From positions 8,001 to 55,000 of the forward strand of contig NZ_RCZJ01000011.1 of the NCBI RefSeq assembly GCF_006438845.1: a stretch of DNA of 47,000 bases. Direction: 5' to 3'. The notes under the pieces are model-generated. The model saw only the letters and a list, made by a program, of their open reading frames with translations, was not told the origin of the DNA and ran no database searches. Position numbers and translations under genes: made by a program. This document shows, piece after piece, positions 1 to 12,450 of the stretch. Numbering within the stretch: the first letter of the stretch is position 1; the number at the start of each line of letters is the position of its first letter. The stretch comes from Variovorax ginsengisoli. GTDB taxonomy: Bacteria; Pseudomonadota; Gammaproteobacteria; Burkholderiales; Burkholderiaceae_C.

Positions 1-404
<404 letters not shown>

Positions 405-424
405 GCAGACAAGGAAAGAATCAC

Positions 425-4654
<4,230 letters not shown>

Positions 4655-4689
4655 CGGCTGCTGCCCTCCAGGCCATGACCGGCCCCCGA

Positions 4690-4726
4690 CGCCCTCCCGT
4701 CCGTTCGCGGCGGGAGGGCGTTTTTT
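4690..4726 (+). terminator. Intrinsic terminator of the rpoBC operon
   Basis: A perfect 10-bp stem (CGCCCTCCCG at 4690-4699 with CGGGAGGGCG at 4711-4720) encloses an 11-base loop and is followed directly by six T. It starts 35 bases after the rpoC stop, which is textbook rho-independent structure and position. Confidence 0.92.
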
Positions 4727-4784
4727 CATTCGAACGCGCCGCCGTCATCCTCTGGCGGCGGCGCGGCCTCATTCGCTCGAGACC

Positions 4785-5396
4785 GTGCTGAGTCACCTTC
4801 CGTCCTCGCTGCCCTACTGGCTGGGCGCGGCGCTCTTGCTGTTCTGGTTCGTCGGCGCTTACAACCGCCTGGTGCGCCTGCGCTCGGCCGCCTTGCAGGC
4901 CTACGCCACGCTGGATGCAGCACTGCTGCGCCAACTCGATTTCGTCCAGTCGCGTGCGCAGGCGGCCCCAGACGACGAGGCGCCGGAGCCGCCCGCCCAG
5001 GCGTCGCTGCGTGCGACCACAGCCCAGCTCACCACGCTGCTCACCGCGACCCGCTTGCGCCCGCTCGACCCCGCCGCCATGGGCGCGCTCGCCACGGCAC
5101 TGCATGTGATGCTGAGCGGCTGGCAGCGGCTGTATCCCGACGCGGTCACCAGTTTCGACGGCGACGGCACGCTGTCGATGCCGGTCCCGCTGGGCGGTCC
5201 GCGCGACCGCACGGGCGCGGCCGAACCTGCGCAGGGTGCCTCGCCGTTTGCGTGGCCCGAGCCGTCGGCGGCCGCGGAAATCGCCCGCAGCCAGTTCAAT
5301 CAGGCAGTCGCGACGTACAACGCGGCCATCGGCCAGTTTCCGGCGTTGCTCGTCGCATGGGTGATGCAGCTGCGCCGGGCTGCCGAAATGAAGTAG
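4785..5396 (+). CDS. LemA-like membrane-anchored protein
   Basis: This 203-residue protein has one N-terminal membrane segment (about residues 11-24, YWLGAALLLFWFVG). YNRLVRLRSAALQAYATLD follows, and near the C-terminus comes FNQAVATYNAAIGQFPALL. This arrangement resembles the LemA family: a YN..V..R motif after the anchor, then a helical bundle ending in (F/Y)N.AV..YN..I..FP. The middle is more divergent and carries an Ala/Pro-rich stretch and a loop around residues 120-150. The role of LemA proteins is not settled; they are inner-membrane proteins with an extracytoplasmic or cytoplasmic coiled coil. The start is GTG at 4785, chosen because the hydrophobic anchor begins 10 residues in; no in-frame ATG precedes the anchor. 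It sits alone between the rpoBC terminator and rsmB. Confidence 0.72.
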   Translation: MLSHLPSSLPYWLGAALLLFWFVGAYNRLVRLRSAALQAYATLDAALLRQLDFVQSRAQAAPDDEAPEPPAQASLRATTAQLTTLLTATRLRPLDPAAMGALATALHVMLSGWQRLYPDAVTSFDGDGTLSMPVPLGGPRDRTGAAEPAQGASPFAWPEPSAAAEIARSQFNQAVATYNAAIGQFPALLVAWVMQLRRAAEMK

Positions 5397-5424
5397 CAGG
5401 CACACCGAAGCCGGCGTTCGGCGC

Positions 5425-6852
5425 ATGCACCTGCCATCGTCCCATGGGAAGGTGGCAGGGCATTCGTTTCCCCATACCGTTGTTACCATCCACCGCTTGT
5501 CAGACCTCTCCGACCCCTCTCTTTCGCCGCCGCTCTGGCGCCAACTCCAGCTCACCGCCCAGGCGCTGGCGGCCATCCGTGCAGGCACGTCGGGCTCGGT
5601 CGCCTTCGAGGCGGTGGAGCCCGCGTTGCGTCCTGGCGTGCAGGCGCTCGGCTTTCAAGTGCTGCGCCGCCTCGGCCGCGCCGAGGCCTTGCGCCGTCAT
5701 CTGGCGAAGCGCACGCCGCCGCCGCCGGCCGATGCGCTGCTCTGCGCGGCGCTGGCCCTGGCCTGGGATCCGGCGTCGTCCCCGTACGAGCCCTTCACGC
5801 TGGTCGACCAGGCCGTCGAGGCCGCCAAGCGGAATCCGACGACCCGCGCGCAAGCGAGCTTCATCAACGCGTGCCTCCGGCGTTTCCTGCGCGAGCGCGA
5901 CGAGCTGGTAGCCGCGACCGAGCACGAGCCCGTCGCGCAGTGGAACCACCCGCGCTGGTGGATCGAGCGGCTGCGGCGCGACCATCCGCGCGAATGGCAA
6001 CGCGTGCTCGCAGCCGACAACCAGCAGGCGCCGATGACCTTGCGCGTGAACCGGCGCAAGACCTCTGTCGCTTCCTACCTGCTGGCCTTGAAGCAGGCTG
6101 GCCAGGAAGGGCGGCCTGTTGGCGCCGACGGCGTCCAGCTGATGCAGGCGCGTCCCGTGTTGCAGCTGCCGGGCTTCGCCGCCGGCGAAGTGTCGGTGCA
6201 GGATGCCGCAGCCCAACTGGCAGCGTCGCTGCTGATCGACGGACTTACTGGGCGTGGACAAGGCACCCCCCCGTTGCGCGTGCTCGATGCCTGCGCGGCC
6301 CCCGGCGGCAAGACGGCGCACCTGCTCGAGCGCGCCGGCGACATGCCCATCGAGGTCACCGCCCTGGAGGTCGATGCCGTGCGCAGCCGCCGCATCGACG
6401 ACACGTTGGCGCGCCTCGACCTGAGAGCGCTGGTGGTAGTGGCCGATGCAGGACGCCCCGGCACGTGGTGGGACGGCCGGCCCTACGATGCCATCCTGCT
6501 CGACGCACCGTGCACCGCCTCGGGCATCGTGCGCCGCCATCCGGACGTGCGCTGGCTGCGGCGCGAGAGCGACACCGCCCAGCTGGCGCTGCAACAGGCG
6601 ATGCTGCTGGCATCGCTCTGGCCGCTGGTCCGACCTGGCGGACGGTTGCTCTATTGCACATGCTCGGTCTTCCGCGAGGAGGGGTCGCACCAGATCGATG
6701 CGTTCCTTGCACACAACACCGACGCCCGATTGCTGCCCTCGCCGGGCCATTTGCTACCCCAAAGCGCGGGCAATGCACGTGCCGTCCCGGACAATCCCTT
6801 GGGTGATCACGACGGTTTCTTCTACGCCCTGCTTGAAAAGTCCGCCCGCTGA
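5425..6852 (+). CDS. rsmB: 16S rRNA (cytosine-967-C5)-methyltransferase RsmB
   Basis: RsmB (Sun/Fmu) methylates C967 of 16S rRNA with S-adenosylmethionine. The N-terminal third is the NusB-like helical RNA-binding domain (LRPGVQALGFQVLRRLG onward, then TLVDQAVEAAK and ASFINACLRRFLRE). The C-terminal part is the methyltransferase, with DACAAPGGKTAHLLE beginning at about residue 288, LDAPCTASGIVRRHPDVRW (C363) and YCTCSVFREE (C413, the probable nucleophile). Numbering is from the ATG at 5425. That ATG has no Shine-Dalgarno, its first 24 residues do not look like RsmB, and a hairpin lies at 5430-5459. An in-frame TTG at 5497 (giving 451 residues) is therefore a serious alternative start. The next gene begins 34 bases after the stop and reads the same way. 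Confidence 0.94.
   Translation: MHLPSSHGKVAGHSFPHTVVTIHRLSDLSDPSLSPPLWRQLQLTAQALAAIRAGTSGSVAFEAVEPALRPGVQALGFQVLRRLGRAEALRRHLAKRTPPPPADALLCAALALAWDPASSPYEPFTLVDQAVEAAKRNPTTRAQASFINACLRRFLRERDELVAATEHEPVAQWNHPRWWIERLRRDHPREWQRVLAADNQQAPMTLRVNRRKTSVASYLLALKQAGQEGRPVGADGVQLMQARPVLQLPGFAAGEVSVQDAAAQLAASLLIDGLTGRGQGTPPLRVLDACAAPGGKTAHLLERAGDMPIEVTALEVDAVRSRRIDDTLARLDLRALVVVADAGRPGTWWDGRPYDAILLDAPCTASGIVRRHPDVRWLRRESDTAQLALQQAMLLASLWPLVRPGGRLLYCTCSVFREEGSHQIDAFLAHNTDARLLPSPGHLLPQSAGNARAVPDNPLGDHDGFFYALLEKSAR
5430..5459 (+). other. Inverted repeat overlapping the annotated 5' end of rsmB
   Basis: CCTGCCATC (5430-5438) pairs with GGTGGCAGG (5451-5459) with one G-U wobble, and the loop holds the palindrome CCCATGGG. 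It lies 33 bases after the LemA-like gene and just inside the ATG-started rsmB frame. No T-run follows, so it is at best a weak terminator or an mRNA structure. Its position favours a later rsmB start. Confidence 0.4.
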
Positions 6853-6886
6853 AGCGCGCGGCAGTGCCGCTGCGGGCGGGGGGCGC

Positions 6887-7501
6887 ATGAAGCCGACGGC
6901 ATGGCTCTGCCTCTGCCTGGCGGGTCTGCTTTTTCTGTGCGGCTTGTGGCCGACCCCGGCCGCCGCCCAAGGGCACACGGCATCGGTCACCCAATTGCGA
7001 TTGGAGCACGGCGACGACGGCATCTATCTCCACGCCGCGGTGCAATTCGAGTTGCCTGCGCTGGTTCAGGACGTGCTCGACAAGGGCATCGCCGTGCACT
7101 TCGTGGCCGAGGCGGAAATCTACCGTGAGCGCTGGTACTGGACCGATCGCAAGGTGGCGCAGGTCGCTCGTTACATGCGGCTGGCGTATCAGCCGCTGAC
7201 GCGGCGCTGGCGGCTCAATGTCGCGCCGGTGCCGATCACCGGCAACGCGGGCTTCGGTATTTCGCTCAACCAGAATTTCGAGAGCCTCGATGAGGCGCTT
7301 GACGCCGTCAAGCGCATCGGCCGCATGCGTCTGGGTGACGTGGCCGACATCGGCGATGACGCAACGCATCCGGTGGTGTTCCGGTTCCGGCTCGACACGT
7401 CGCAACTGCCGAGGCCGTTTCAGATCGGGGTGGTCGGCCAGTCGGAGTGGGACATCGCCACCGAGCGCAGTGCCCGCCTGCCGGTGGAGAAGGCGCGATG
7501 A
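6887..7501 (+). CDS. DUF4390 domain-containing exported protein
   Basis: This 204-residue protein has a clear signal peptide: MKP, a hydrophobic core over about residues 4-20, and an AAAQ cleavage area near residue 28. The rest (ASVTQLRLEHGDDGIYLHAAV, then FELPALVQDVLDKGIAVHF, YWTDRKVAQVARYMRLAYQPLTRRW, and the closing FQIGVVGQSEWDI) matches the pattern of the DUF4390 family, which is typically found next to an NtrY-like kinase in Burkholderiales. Its biochemical function is not known. The start is ATG at 6887, because the signal peptide begins there; longer in-frame extensions run back into rsmB and are noise. Its TGA overlaps the kinase ATG (ATGA at 7498-7501). That predicts translational coupling and suggests a periplasmic role related to what the kinase senses. 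Confidence 0.85.
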   Translation: MKPTAWLCLCLAGLLFLCGLWPTPAAAQGHTASVTQLRLEHGDDGIYLHAAVQFELPALVQDVLDKGIAVHFVAEAEIYRERWYWTDRKVAQVARYMRLAYQPLTRRWRLNVAPVPITGNAGFGISLNQNFESLDEALDAVKRIGRMRLGDVADIGDDATHPVVFRFRLDTSQLPRPFQIGVVGQSEWDIATERSARLPVEKAR

Positions 7502-9822
7502 GTCCGGACGTGAGCGGCGGCGTGGTGGGTTCCAAGGCTGCACGCCGCGCGCGCGCCGTGCGATGGGCGGTCGGCGTGATCGCAGCGCTCGTGACGGCGA
7601 TGGGTCTGGTGCTGATGTTCCTGCTGGCGCTGGCCACCAACAACCGCGTGCTCTACGAAGAGAACTACGCGCGTCTCTTCGGCATCAACGTGGTGGTCGC
7701 GACATTGCTGATACTGGTGATCGGCTGGGTCGCCTTCCGGCTGGTGCGGCGGTTGCGTCAGGGCAAGTTCGGCAGTCGGCTGCTCATCAAGCTGGCCGCC
7801 ATCTTCGCGCTGGTGGGGGTGGTGCCTGGCGTGCTGGTGTATTTCGTTTCGTACCAGTTCGTCTCGCGCTCGATCGAGAGCTGGTTCGATGTCAAGGTCG
7901 AAGGCGCGCTCGATGCCGGCCTGAACCTCGGTCGTGCGACCCTCGATTCGCTTTCCGCCGACCTGTCGGCCAAGACCCGGACCGCCAGCAGCCAGTTGGC
8001 CGATGTGGCCGACACCAGCGCGGGCCTGATGCTCGAGCGGCTGCGCGACCAGCTCGGCGCGAGCGACGTCGTGCTCTGGACCGGTGCCGGCCAGGTGGTC
8101 GCGAGCGCTGGCGCTTCGCGCTTCCAGATCAACCCCGAGCGGCCGACACCACAGCAGTTTCGCCAGGTGCGCGCGGACCGCTCGATCGCCCATATCGACG
8201 GGCTCGATGAAACGCCCGTGGCCGGGCAACCAGCTCCGGTGGCCACCGTCCGCGCACTGGCGCTTGTTCAGCGGCCTGGCTTCGAGTTCAACACCGAACC
8301 ACGTTTCCTGCAGGTGACGCAGCCGCTGCCGCCCGCGGTGGTGGCGAACGCGCTGGCCGTGCAGGAGGCCAACCGCGAGTACCAGGAACGCTCGCTGGCG
8401 CGCGACGGCCTGCGCCGCATGTACATCGGCACGCTCACGCTGTGCCTGTTCCTGGCAGTGTTCGGCGCCGTCTTGCTGGCCGTGCTGTTCGGCAACGGAC
8501 TGGCGCGGCCGCTGCTGGTGCTGGCCGACGGCGTGCGCCAGGTGGCCGGCGGAGACCTGCGGCCCACCGTGGTACTCCAGGGGAAGGACGAACTCGGCGG
8601 ACTCACGCGTTCCTTCGCCGTGATGACGCAGCAGCTGGCCGATGCGCGCGCCGCGGTCGAGCAGACCGTGGGCGAGCTCGACGCCGCCCGCGGTAACCTG
8701 CAGACGATTCTCGACAACCTGACTTCCGGCGTGATCGTGCTCGACGCCGCGGGCACCGTGCTCTCGACCAACCCCGGCGCCACGCGCGTGCTTCGTGCGC
8801 CGCTCGCTGCGTTCGAAGGGCAGCCGCTGCGCGAAGTGCCGGGGCTGGCCGACTTCGCGCAGAACGTGCAGCAGCAGTTCGACGACTTCGAAGTCGAGCG
8901 TGCGCAGCACGGCCTCGACCACTGGCAACACGCCTTCGAACTGCACGCCAACAACTTCGGCATGGCGCAGGACGCGATCAACATCGTCGCGCGCGGCGCC
9001 GAGTTGCCTGGTGCCGAGCGGTTGCTGGTCTTCGACGACATCTCCGAAATCGTCTCGGCGCAGCGGGCGCAAGCCTGGGGCGAGGTCGCAAGGCGGCTGG
9101 CGCACGAGATCAAGAATCCCCTGACGCCGATCCAGCTGTCGGCCGAGCGGCTGGAGATGAAGCTCTCCGGCAAGGTCGCGCCGCCCGAGCAGGCGATCCT
9201 CACGAAATCGGTGAAGACCATCGTCGATCAGGTCGACGCGATGAAGCGGCTGGTCAACGAGTTCCGCGACTACGCGCGGCTGCCTGCGGCCGACCTGAAG
9301 CCGGTGGATTTGAACGCCCTGGTGAGCGATGTGCTGCAGTTGTATGGCGCCGAGAACACCCCGATCGTCTTGCGCTGCGAACTCGACGAGCGCTGCCCGC
9401 CGATCCGGGGCGATGCGCAGCAGATTCGCCAGGTGATCCACAACCTGCTGCAGAACGCGCAGGATGCGGCCGAAGCCGCCGCGGCCGGTACCGGCCGGAC
9501 CGGTGAGGTGATCATCCGCACCCGGCTGGGCGACTCCGGCCAGCGAGTGCGACTCACGGTGCAGGACAGCGGCCCGGGCTTCGCCGAGAACATCCTCAAG
9601 AAAGCGTTCGAGCCGTATGTCACGACCAAGGTGCGAGGGACCGGCCTGGGCCTCGCGGTCGTCAAGAAGATCGCCGACGAGCACGGCGCGCGCATCGAGC
9701 TTTCGAACCGTACCGTCGACGGCGCTGTGGCGGGGGCACAAGTCTCGTTATCATTCGCGCTGGCCGGCGAGCCGCAGGTAGCGGTCGCTCACACCGAAGC
9801 GTCGAAACCCCCCGTTGCCTGA
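7498..9822 (+). CDS. NtrY-like membrane sensor histidine kinase
   Basis: This 774-residue inner-membrane kinase starts at the ATG overlapping the DUF4390 stop. Three hydrophobic segments lie near residues 20-48, 60-84 and 95-122 and a fourth near 308-335, so an extracytoplasmic sensor loop of roughly 185 residues lies between segments 3 and 4. A HAMP linker follows (ARPLLVLADGVRQVAGGDL), then a PAS domain (NLQTILDNLTSGVIVLD). The dimerisation domain has its phospho-acceptor at H536 in RRLAHEIKNPLTPIQLSAE. The ATPase has HNLLQNAQDAAEAA (N box), DSGPGF (G1) and GTGLGLAVVKKI (G2). The overall plan is that of NtrY, which in some proteobacteria controls nitrogen or redox responses. The response regulator 75 bases downstream is its likely partner. 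Confidence 0.9.
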   Translation: MSPDVSGGVVGSKAARRARAVRWAVGVIAALVTAMGLVLMFLLALATNNRVLYEENYARLFGINVVVATLLILVIGWVAFRLVRRLRQGKFGSRLLIKLAAIFALVGVVPGVLVYFVSYQFVSRSIESWFDVKVEGALDAGLNLGRATLDSLSADLSAKTRTASSQLADVADTSAGLMLERLRDQLGASDVVLWTGAGQVVASAGASRFQINPERPTPQQFRQVRADRSIAHIDGLDETPVAGQPAPVATVRALALVQRPGFEFNTEPRFLQVTQPLPPAVVANALAVQEANREYQERSLARDGLRRMYIGTLTLCLFLAVFGAVLLAVLFGNGLARPLLVLADGVRQVAGGDLRPTVVLQGKDELGGLTRSFAVMTQQLADARAAVEQTVGELDAARGNLQTILDNLTSGVIVLDAAGTVLSTNPGATRVLRAPLAAFEGQPLREVPGLADFAQNVQQQFDDFEVERAQHGLDHWQHAFELHANNFGMAQDAINIVARGAELPGAERLLVFDDISEIVSAQRAQAWGEVARRLAHEIKNPLTPIQLSAERLEMKLSGKVAPPEQAILTKSVKTIVDQVDAMKRLVNEFRDYARLPAADLKPVDLNALVSDVLQLYGAENTPIVLRCELDERCPPIRGDAQQIRQVIHNLLQNAQDAAEAAAAGTGRTGEVIIRTRLGDSGQRVRLTVQDSGPGFAENILKKAFEPYVTTKVRGTGLGLAVVKKIADEHGARIELSNRTVDGAVAGAQVSLSFALAGEPQVAVAHTEASKPPVA

Positions 9823-9897
9823 GCGTCTGCGCCGCGTGCGGAGGGTTCGGCCGACGGGTCCGTCTCACAAGCGACAACGCAGCAGCAACAAAGACTC

Positions 9898-10599
9898 ATG
9901 GCAAACATCCTCGTGGTCGACGACGAGCTGGGCATCCGTGACCTGCTCTTCGAAATTCTCAACGACGAAGGGCACCACGTGGAGCTCGCCGAGAACGCCG
10001 CCGAAGCGCGCGCCGCTCGGCAGCGCGCGCGGCCCGATCTCGTGCTGCTCGACATCTGGATGCCCGACACCGACGGCGTCACCTTGCTCAAGGAGTGGTC
10101 GGCCGCCGGCCTGCTGAGCATGCCGGTGGTGATGATGAGCGGCCACGCCACCATCGACACCGCCGTCGATGCCACCCGCATCGGCGCCTTTGCCTTCCTC
10201 GAAAAGCCGATCACCATGCAGAAGCTGCTCAAGGCGGTGGAGCAGGGCCTGGCGCGCGAGAGCGCACGCCGTGCCGCCGCCAGCGTGGTGCCGGTCGCGA
10301 GCGGTTTCGCTGCCGTCGTCACCACCGCTGGCGAGAGTGCGCTGGTTCCGACGAGCAGCGCGTTGGTGACCGCGGTGGTCGACCCGGGTCCACAGTCGCG
10401 CCAGAGCTTCGATCTCGACCGTCCGCTGCGTGATGCGCGCGACGGGTTCGAGAAGGCTTACTTCGAGTTCCACCTTGCGATGGAGAACGGCTCGATGACC
10501 CGCGTCGCCGAGAAAACCGGATTGGAGCGCACCCATCTCTACCGAAAGCTCAAGCAATTGGGCGTCGACTTGTCGAGAGGCCGCCGCAGCGCTGTATAA
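9898..10599 (+). CDS. Response regulator with receiver and Fis-type HTH, no AAA+ domain
   Basis: This 233-residue protein has an N-terminal receiver (acidic pair D8/D9, phospho-acceptor D52 in LLDIWMPD, Ser/Thr switch region MMSGHAT, Lys in FLEKPIT). A low-complexity linker of about residues 125-175 (Ala/Val/Ser) follows. The C-terminal Fis-type helix-turn-helix includes ARDGFEKAYFEFHL and RVAEKTGLERTHLYRKLKQL. The sigma-54-interacting AAA+ domain that NtrX and NtrC carry between these two parts is absent, so this regulator should act on ordinary sigma-70-type promoters or as a repressor, like RegA/PrrA-type regulators. It follows the NtrY-like kinase and is its likely partner. The TAA stop is embedded in the TATAAT of the tRNA-Phe promoter. 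Confidence 0.9.
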   Translation: MANILVVDDELGIRDLLFEILNDEGHHVELAENAAEARAARQRARPDLVLLDIWMPDTDGVTLLKEWSAAGLLSMPVVMMSGHATIDTAVDATRIGAFAFLEKPITMQKLLKAVEQGLARESARRAAASVVPVASGFAAVVTTAGESALVPTSSALVTAVVDPGPQSRQSFDLDRPLRDARDGFEKAYFEFHLAMENGSMTRVAEKTGLERTHLYRKLKQLGVDLSRGRRSAV

Positions 10600-10600
10600 T
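10570..10600 (+). promoter_or_regulatory. Probable sigma-70 promoter of tRNA-Phe
   Basis: A perfect -10 hexamer TATAAT lies at 10595-10600, with TTGTCG at 10570-10575 as a possible -35 box (19-bp spacer, one or two longer than ideal). The bases after the -10 box are CGCGGGC, a GC-rich discriminator like those of stringently controlled stable-RNA promoters. The implied start near 10607 leaves a leader of about 67 bases before the tRNA. The -10 box contains the stop codon of the upstream regulator gene. Confidence 0.65.
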
Positions 10601-10673
10601 CGCGGGCTGCACAAATGGCTCGACGGCCGGCAGGGTCTACAAGGCCTTCCGATTCGTTGCTCCAGATGTACAT

Positions 10674-10749
10674 GGCCCGGTAGCTCAGTTGGTAGAGCAG
10701 CGGATTGAAAATCCGCGTGTCGTTGGTTCGATTCCGACCCAGGCCACCA
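10674..10749 (+). tRNA. tRNA-Phe (anticodon GAA)
   Basis: This is a 76-base tRNA with encoded CCA. The D arm (GCTCAGTTGGTAGAGC), the anticodon stem CGGAT/ATCCG around TTGAAAA with anticodon GAA, and the T arm GTTGG-TTCGATT-CCGAC are intact. The acceptor stem GGCCCGG/CCAGGCC pairs at six of seven positions; C5 (10678) faces A68 (10741), a C-A mismatch. Promoter and terminator both flank it closely, so it appears to be a single-tRNA transcription unit. Confidence 0.96.
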
Positions 10750-10755
10750 AAACGC

Positions 10756-10789
10756 AAAGCCCCTGATCCGCAAGGATCAGGGGCTTTTT
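10756..10789 (+). terminator. Intrinsic terminator after tRNA-Phe
   Basis: A perfect 14-bp stem (AAAGCCCCTGATCC at 10756-10769 with GGATCAGGGGCTTT at 10774-10787) is closed by a GCAA (GNRA-type) tetraloop and ends in a run of five T. It starts 6 bases after the tRNA CCA. The A-rich left arm gives a weaker T-run on the other strand, so it may also stop the convergent phospholipase transcript. Confidence 0.9.
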
Positions 10790-10864
10790 CGTGGTGTGCG
10801 CGAAATCGGTTGCGACGGTTTCGGCGCGAGGCGCGGTTTCAGCGCCTCGCCCCTCGCGCCGCCC

Positions 10865-12013
10865 TCAGAAGTCGACCAGGCTCAAGCCGATGCTCAACAC
10901 CGTGCGCTTGCGGTTGTAGTCTATGAGCGTGTCGCCATAGCCGTAGAACAACTGCGTGTGGAAGCGCAGGTTGCTCGTGACCGGATCGCCGATCGCCTTG
11001 AACCATTCGAGGCGCACCGAGCCTTTGCCACTGTCGCGCAGGTTGTTGCGCACGGTCACGCCGAAGGTGTTGTCGCGGTTGTAGTTCCAGCGGCCCGTGA
11101 CTTCGGCGCGGCCGATGTGGTCGGCGATGTCGGGGTTGTCGTCGTCTTCGGCACTTTCCTTCCAGCGTTTCCAGATGCGTCCCGAGATCTGGAAGCGGTC
11201 GTCGAGCTCGACGCCGGCCATCAGATAGGTGCGGTTCCAGCTGCGCGACAGCGGCAGCGTCTGGCCGTTGGACTGGTGCACGACGCCCAGGCCGAGGTAG
11301 CGCCAGCGCCATCCTCCCGGGAGACGGAAATCCGTCGGATAGACGTACATCATTTCCGGCTCGTGGTCCGTGGTGCGGAACGGGCGCGACAGGTCGCCGT
11401 TGAAAAGCTGCCACGTCGATTGCTGCGTGTAGCCGAACCACAGCGAGTCCTTCTTCTGCGGATCGTTCGCCGTGAGGATGCCCTGCGCCAGCTTCGTGCG
11501 CACCGACAGGCCGATGCGCATTTCGTTGGCCTGGTAGCCCAAGGCTTCGCCGTTGTGGTCGGGCGCTGGCGAGGTCGGCGTCTCGGGCGCGCGGGTGGCT
11601 GCCGAGACCGATACGTTCAGCGGGCGGTAGCCGCGAAAGCCGAAGGTCCCGCAGTCGCTGCCGTTCTCCAGCTCCCAGAAGCGCGAGAAGGCCGAGTACT
11701 GGCGATCTCGGCAACCTTCTTCGGTGGCCACAGCCACCACGCGCGTGGCAGGCACGCTCGCATCCACGGGGGCTGGCGGGGTGTTGGCGAGCACGGGCGG
11801 TGCGCTCGGCACGATGGCGGCAGGCAGCGTCTGCTGCTGCGCCCAACGGTCGAAGCAGGCCAGGCGTGCACCGTCTGCCAGCCGCTGGCATTGCTGCCAG
11901 GTCAGTTCGGCAGCGGCCAGCGGGCTCGCGGGCTTGTCGGCGGGCTGCGCCAGCGCGCCCACTGTGCCCAGGCCGGCGAGCAGCGCGGCGGCGGCCGTGC
12001 GAAGCAGCGTCAT
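10865..12013 (-). CDS. pldA: Outer-membrane phospholipase A (OMPLA/PldA family)
   Basis: This 382-residue precursor has a signal peptide (MTLLRTAAAALLAGLGTVGA, cut near ALAQ). OMPLA is a Ca2+-dependent, dimerising 12-stranded outer-membrane barrel that hydrolyses phospholipids reaching the outer leaflet. The catalytic signature is present: H246 and S248 in HQSNG, and N260 in SRSWNR. FRGYRPLNV, WQLFNGDLSRPFR and the C-terminal LSIGLSLVDF, ending in F as outer-membrane proteins do, support the barrel. A soluble extension of about 80-100 residues (CQRLADGARLACFDRWAQQ, then a Pro/Ala-rich linker) precedes the barrel, making it longer than E. coli PldA (289). The start is the ATG at 12013, which overlaps the upstream stop (ATGA); longer frames have no signal peptide at their start. 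Confidence 0.9.
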   Translation of the reverse strand: MTLLRTAAAALLAGLGTVGALAQPADKPASPLAAAELTWQQCQRLADGARLACFDRWAQQQTLPAAIVPSAPPVLANTPPAPVDASVPATRVVAVATEEGCRDRQYSAFSRFWELENGSDCGTFGFRGYRPLNVSVSAATRAPETPTSPAPDHNGEALGYQANEMRIGLSVRTKLAQGILTANDPQKKDSLWFGYTQQSTWQLFNGDLSRPFRTTDHEPEMMYVYPTDFRLPGGWRWRYLGLGVVHQSNGQTLPLSRSWNRTYLMAGVELDDRFQISGRIWKRWKESAEDDDNPDIADHIGRAEVTGRWNYNRDNTFGVTVRNNLRDSGKGSVRLEWFKAIGDPVTSNLRFHTQLFYGYGDTLIDYNRKRTVLSIGLSLVDF

Positions 12014-12450
12014 GGGTTGCCGGTCTTTCGCAGCATGAAGGGCTGGGTGCTGTCGTCGCTTGAATTTCGCCATGTTCCTTTGAACTCCTTGCCGCATGAA
12101 CCGGGTTGCATCTCGCCGGACCACACGGCGCTGATACTGTGGCCGTCTTGTGATTCGTCGAGGATAAGAAAACCTTCGTTGTCGATGTCGCCCGACAGCT
12201 GGGCCTCAAGGCCGCCGCGGCCGATGGTGCCACGCACGCTGCCTGCGTAGTCGGGATGGGGCGTCAATCGCACCTTTGCGACGTCTCCGCTGCCGCCGAA
12301 CCGCGCGTCCCATTGGCCATAGAGGGCTTCGACCGGAATCTCCGACGCGCTCGCCGGGCAGGCTGAGGCTTCATCGGCGGCCGCGGGCGACGCGCTGAAT
12401 GCGCCGATCGCGGCGAGCAGCAGCCCGAGCGCACCGATGCACCGCCTCAT
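12010..12450 (-). CDS. Small exported protein of unknown function
   Basis: This 146-residue protein has a signal peptide (MRRCIGALGLLLAAIGAFSA, then SPAAADE). I do not recognise the mature family. It has two cysteines in the mature part (about C32 and C118) that could form a disulfide. The sequence alternates polar and hydrophobic residues with many Gly and Trp (LYGQWDARFGGSGDVAKVRL, GSVRGTIGRGGLEAQLSG, ISAVWSGEMQPGSCGKEF, FKGTWRN), suggesting a small beta-barrel or beta-sandwich, perhaps lipocalin-like. It is locked between the Rep-type helicase and pldA by ATGA overlaps on both sides. Given its export and its neighbour, a role in the envelope linked to PldA is a reasonable guess, not a demonstrated function. 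Confidence 0.78.
   Translation of the reverse strand: MRRCIGALGLLLAAIGAFSASPAAADEASACPASASEIPVEALYGQWDARFGGSGDVAKVRLTPHPDYAGSVRGTIGRGGLEAQLSGDIDNEGFLILDESQDGHSISAVWSGEMQPGSCGKEFKGTWRNSSDDSTQPFMLRKTGNP

Noticed and set aside
10539..10757. Short minus-strand frame reading GRNRTNDTRIFNPLLYQLSY
   Set aside because: This is the conceptual translation of the tRNA-Phe complement, a well-known false protein in annotations.
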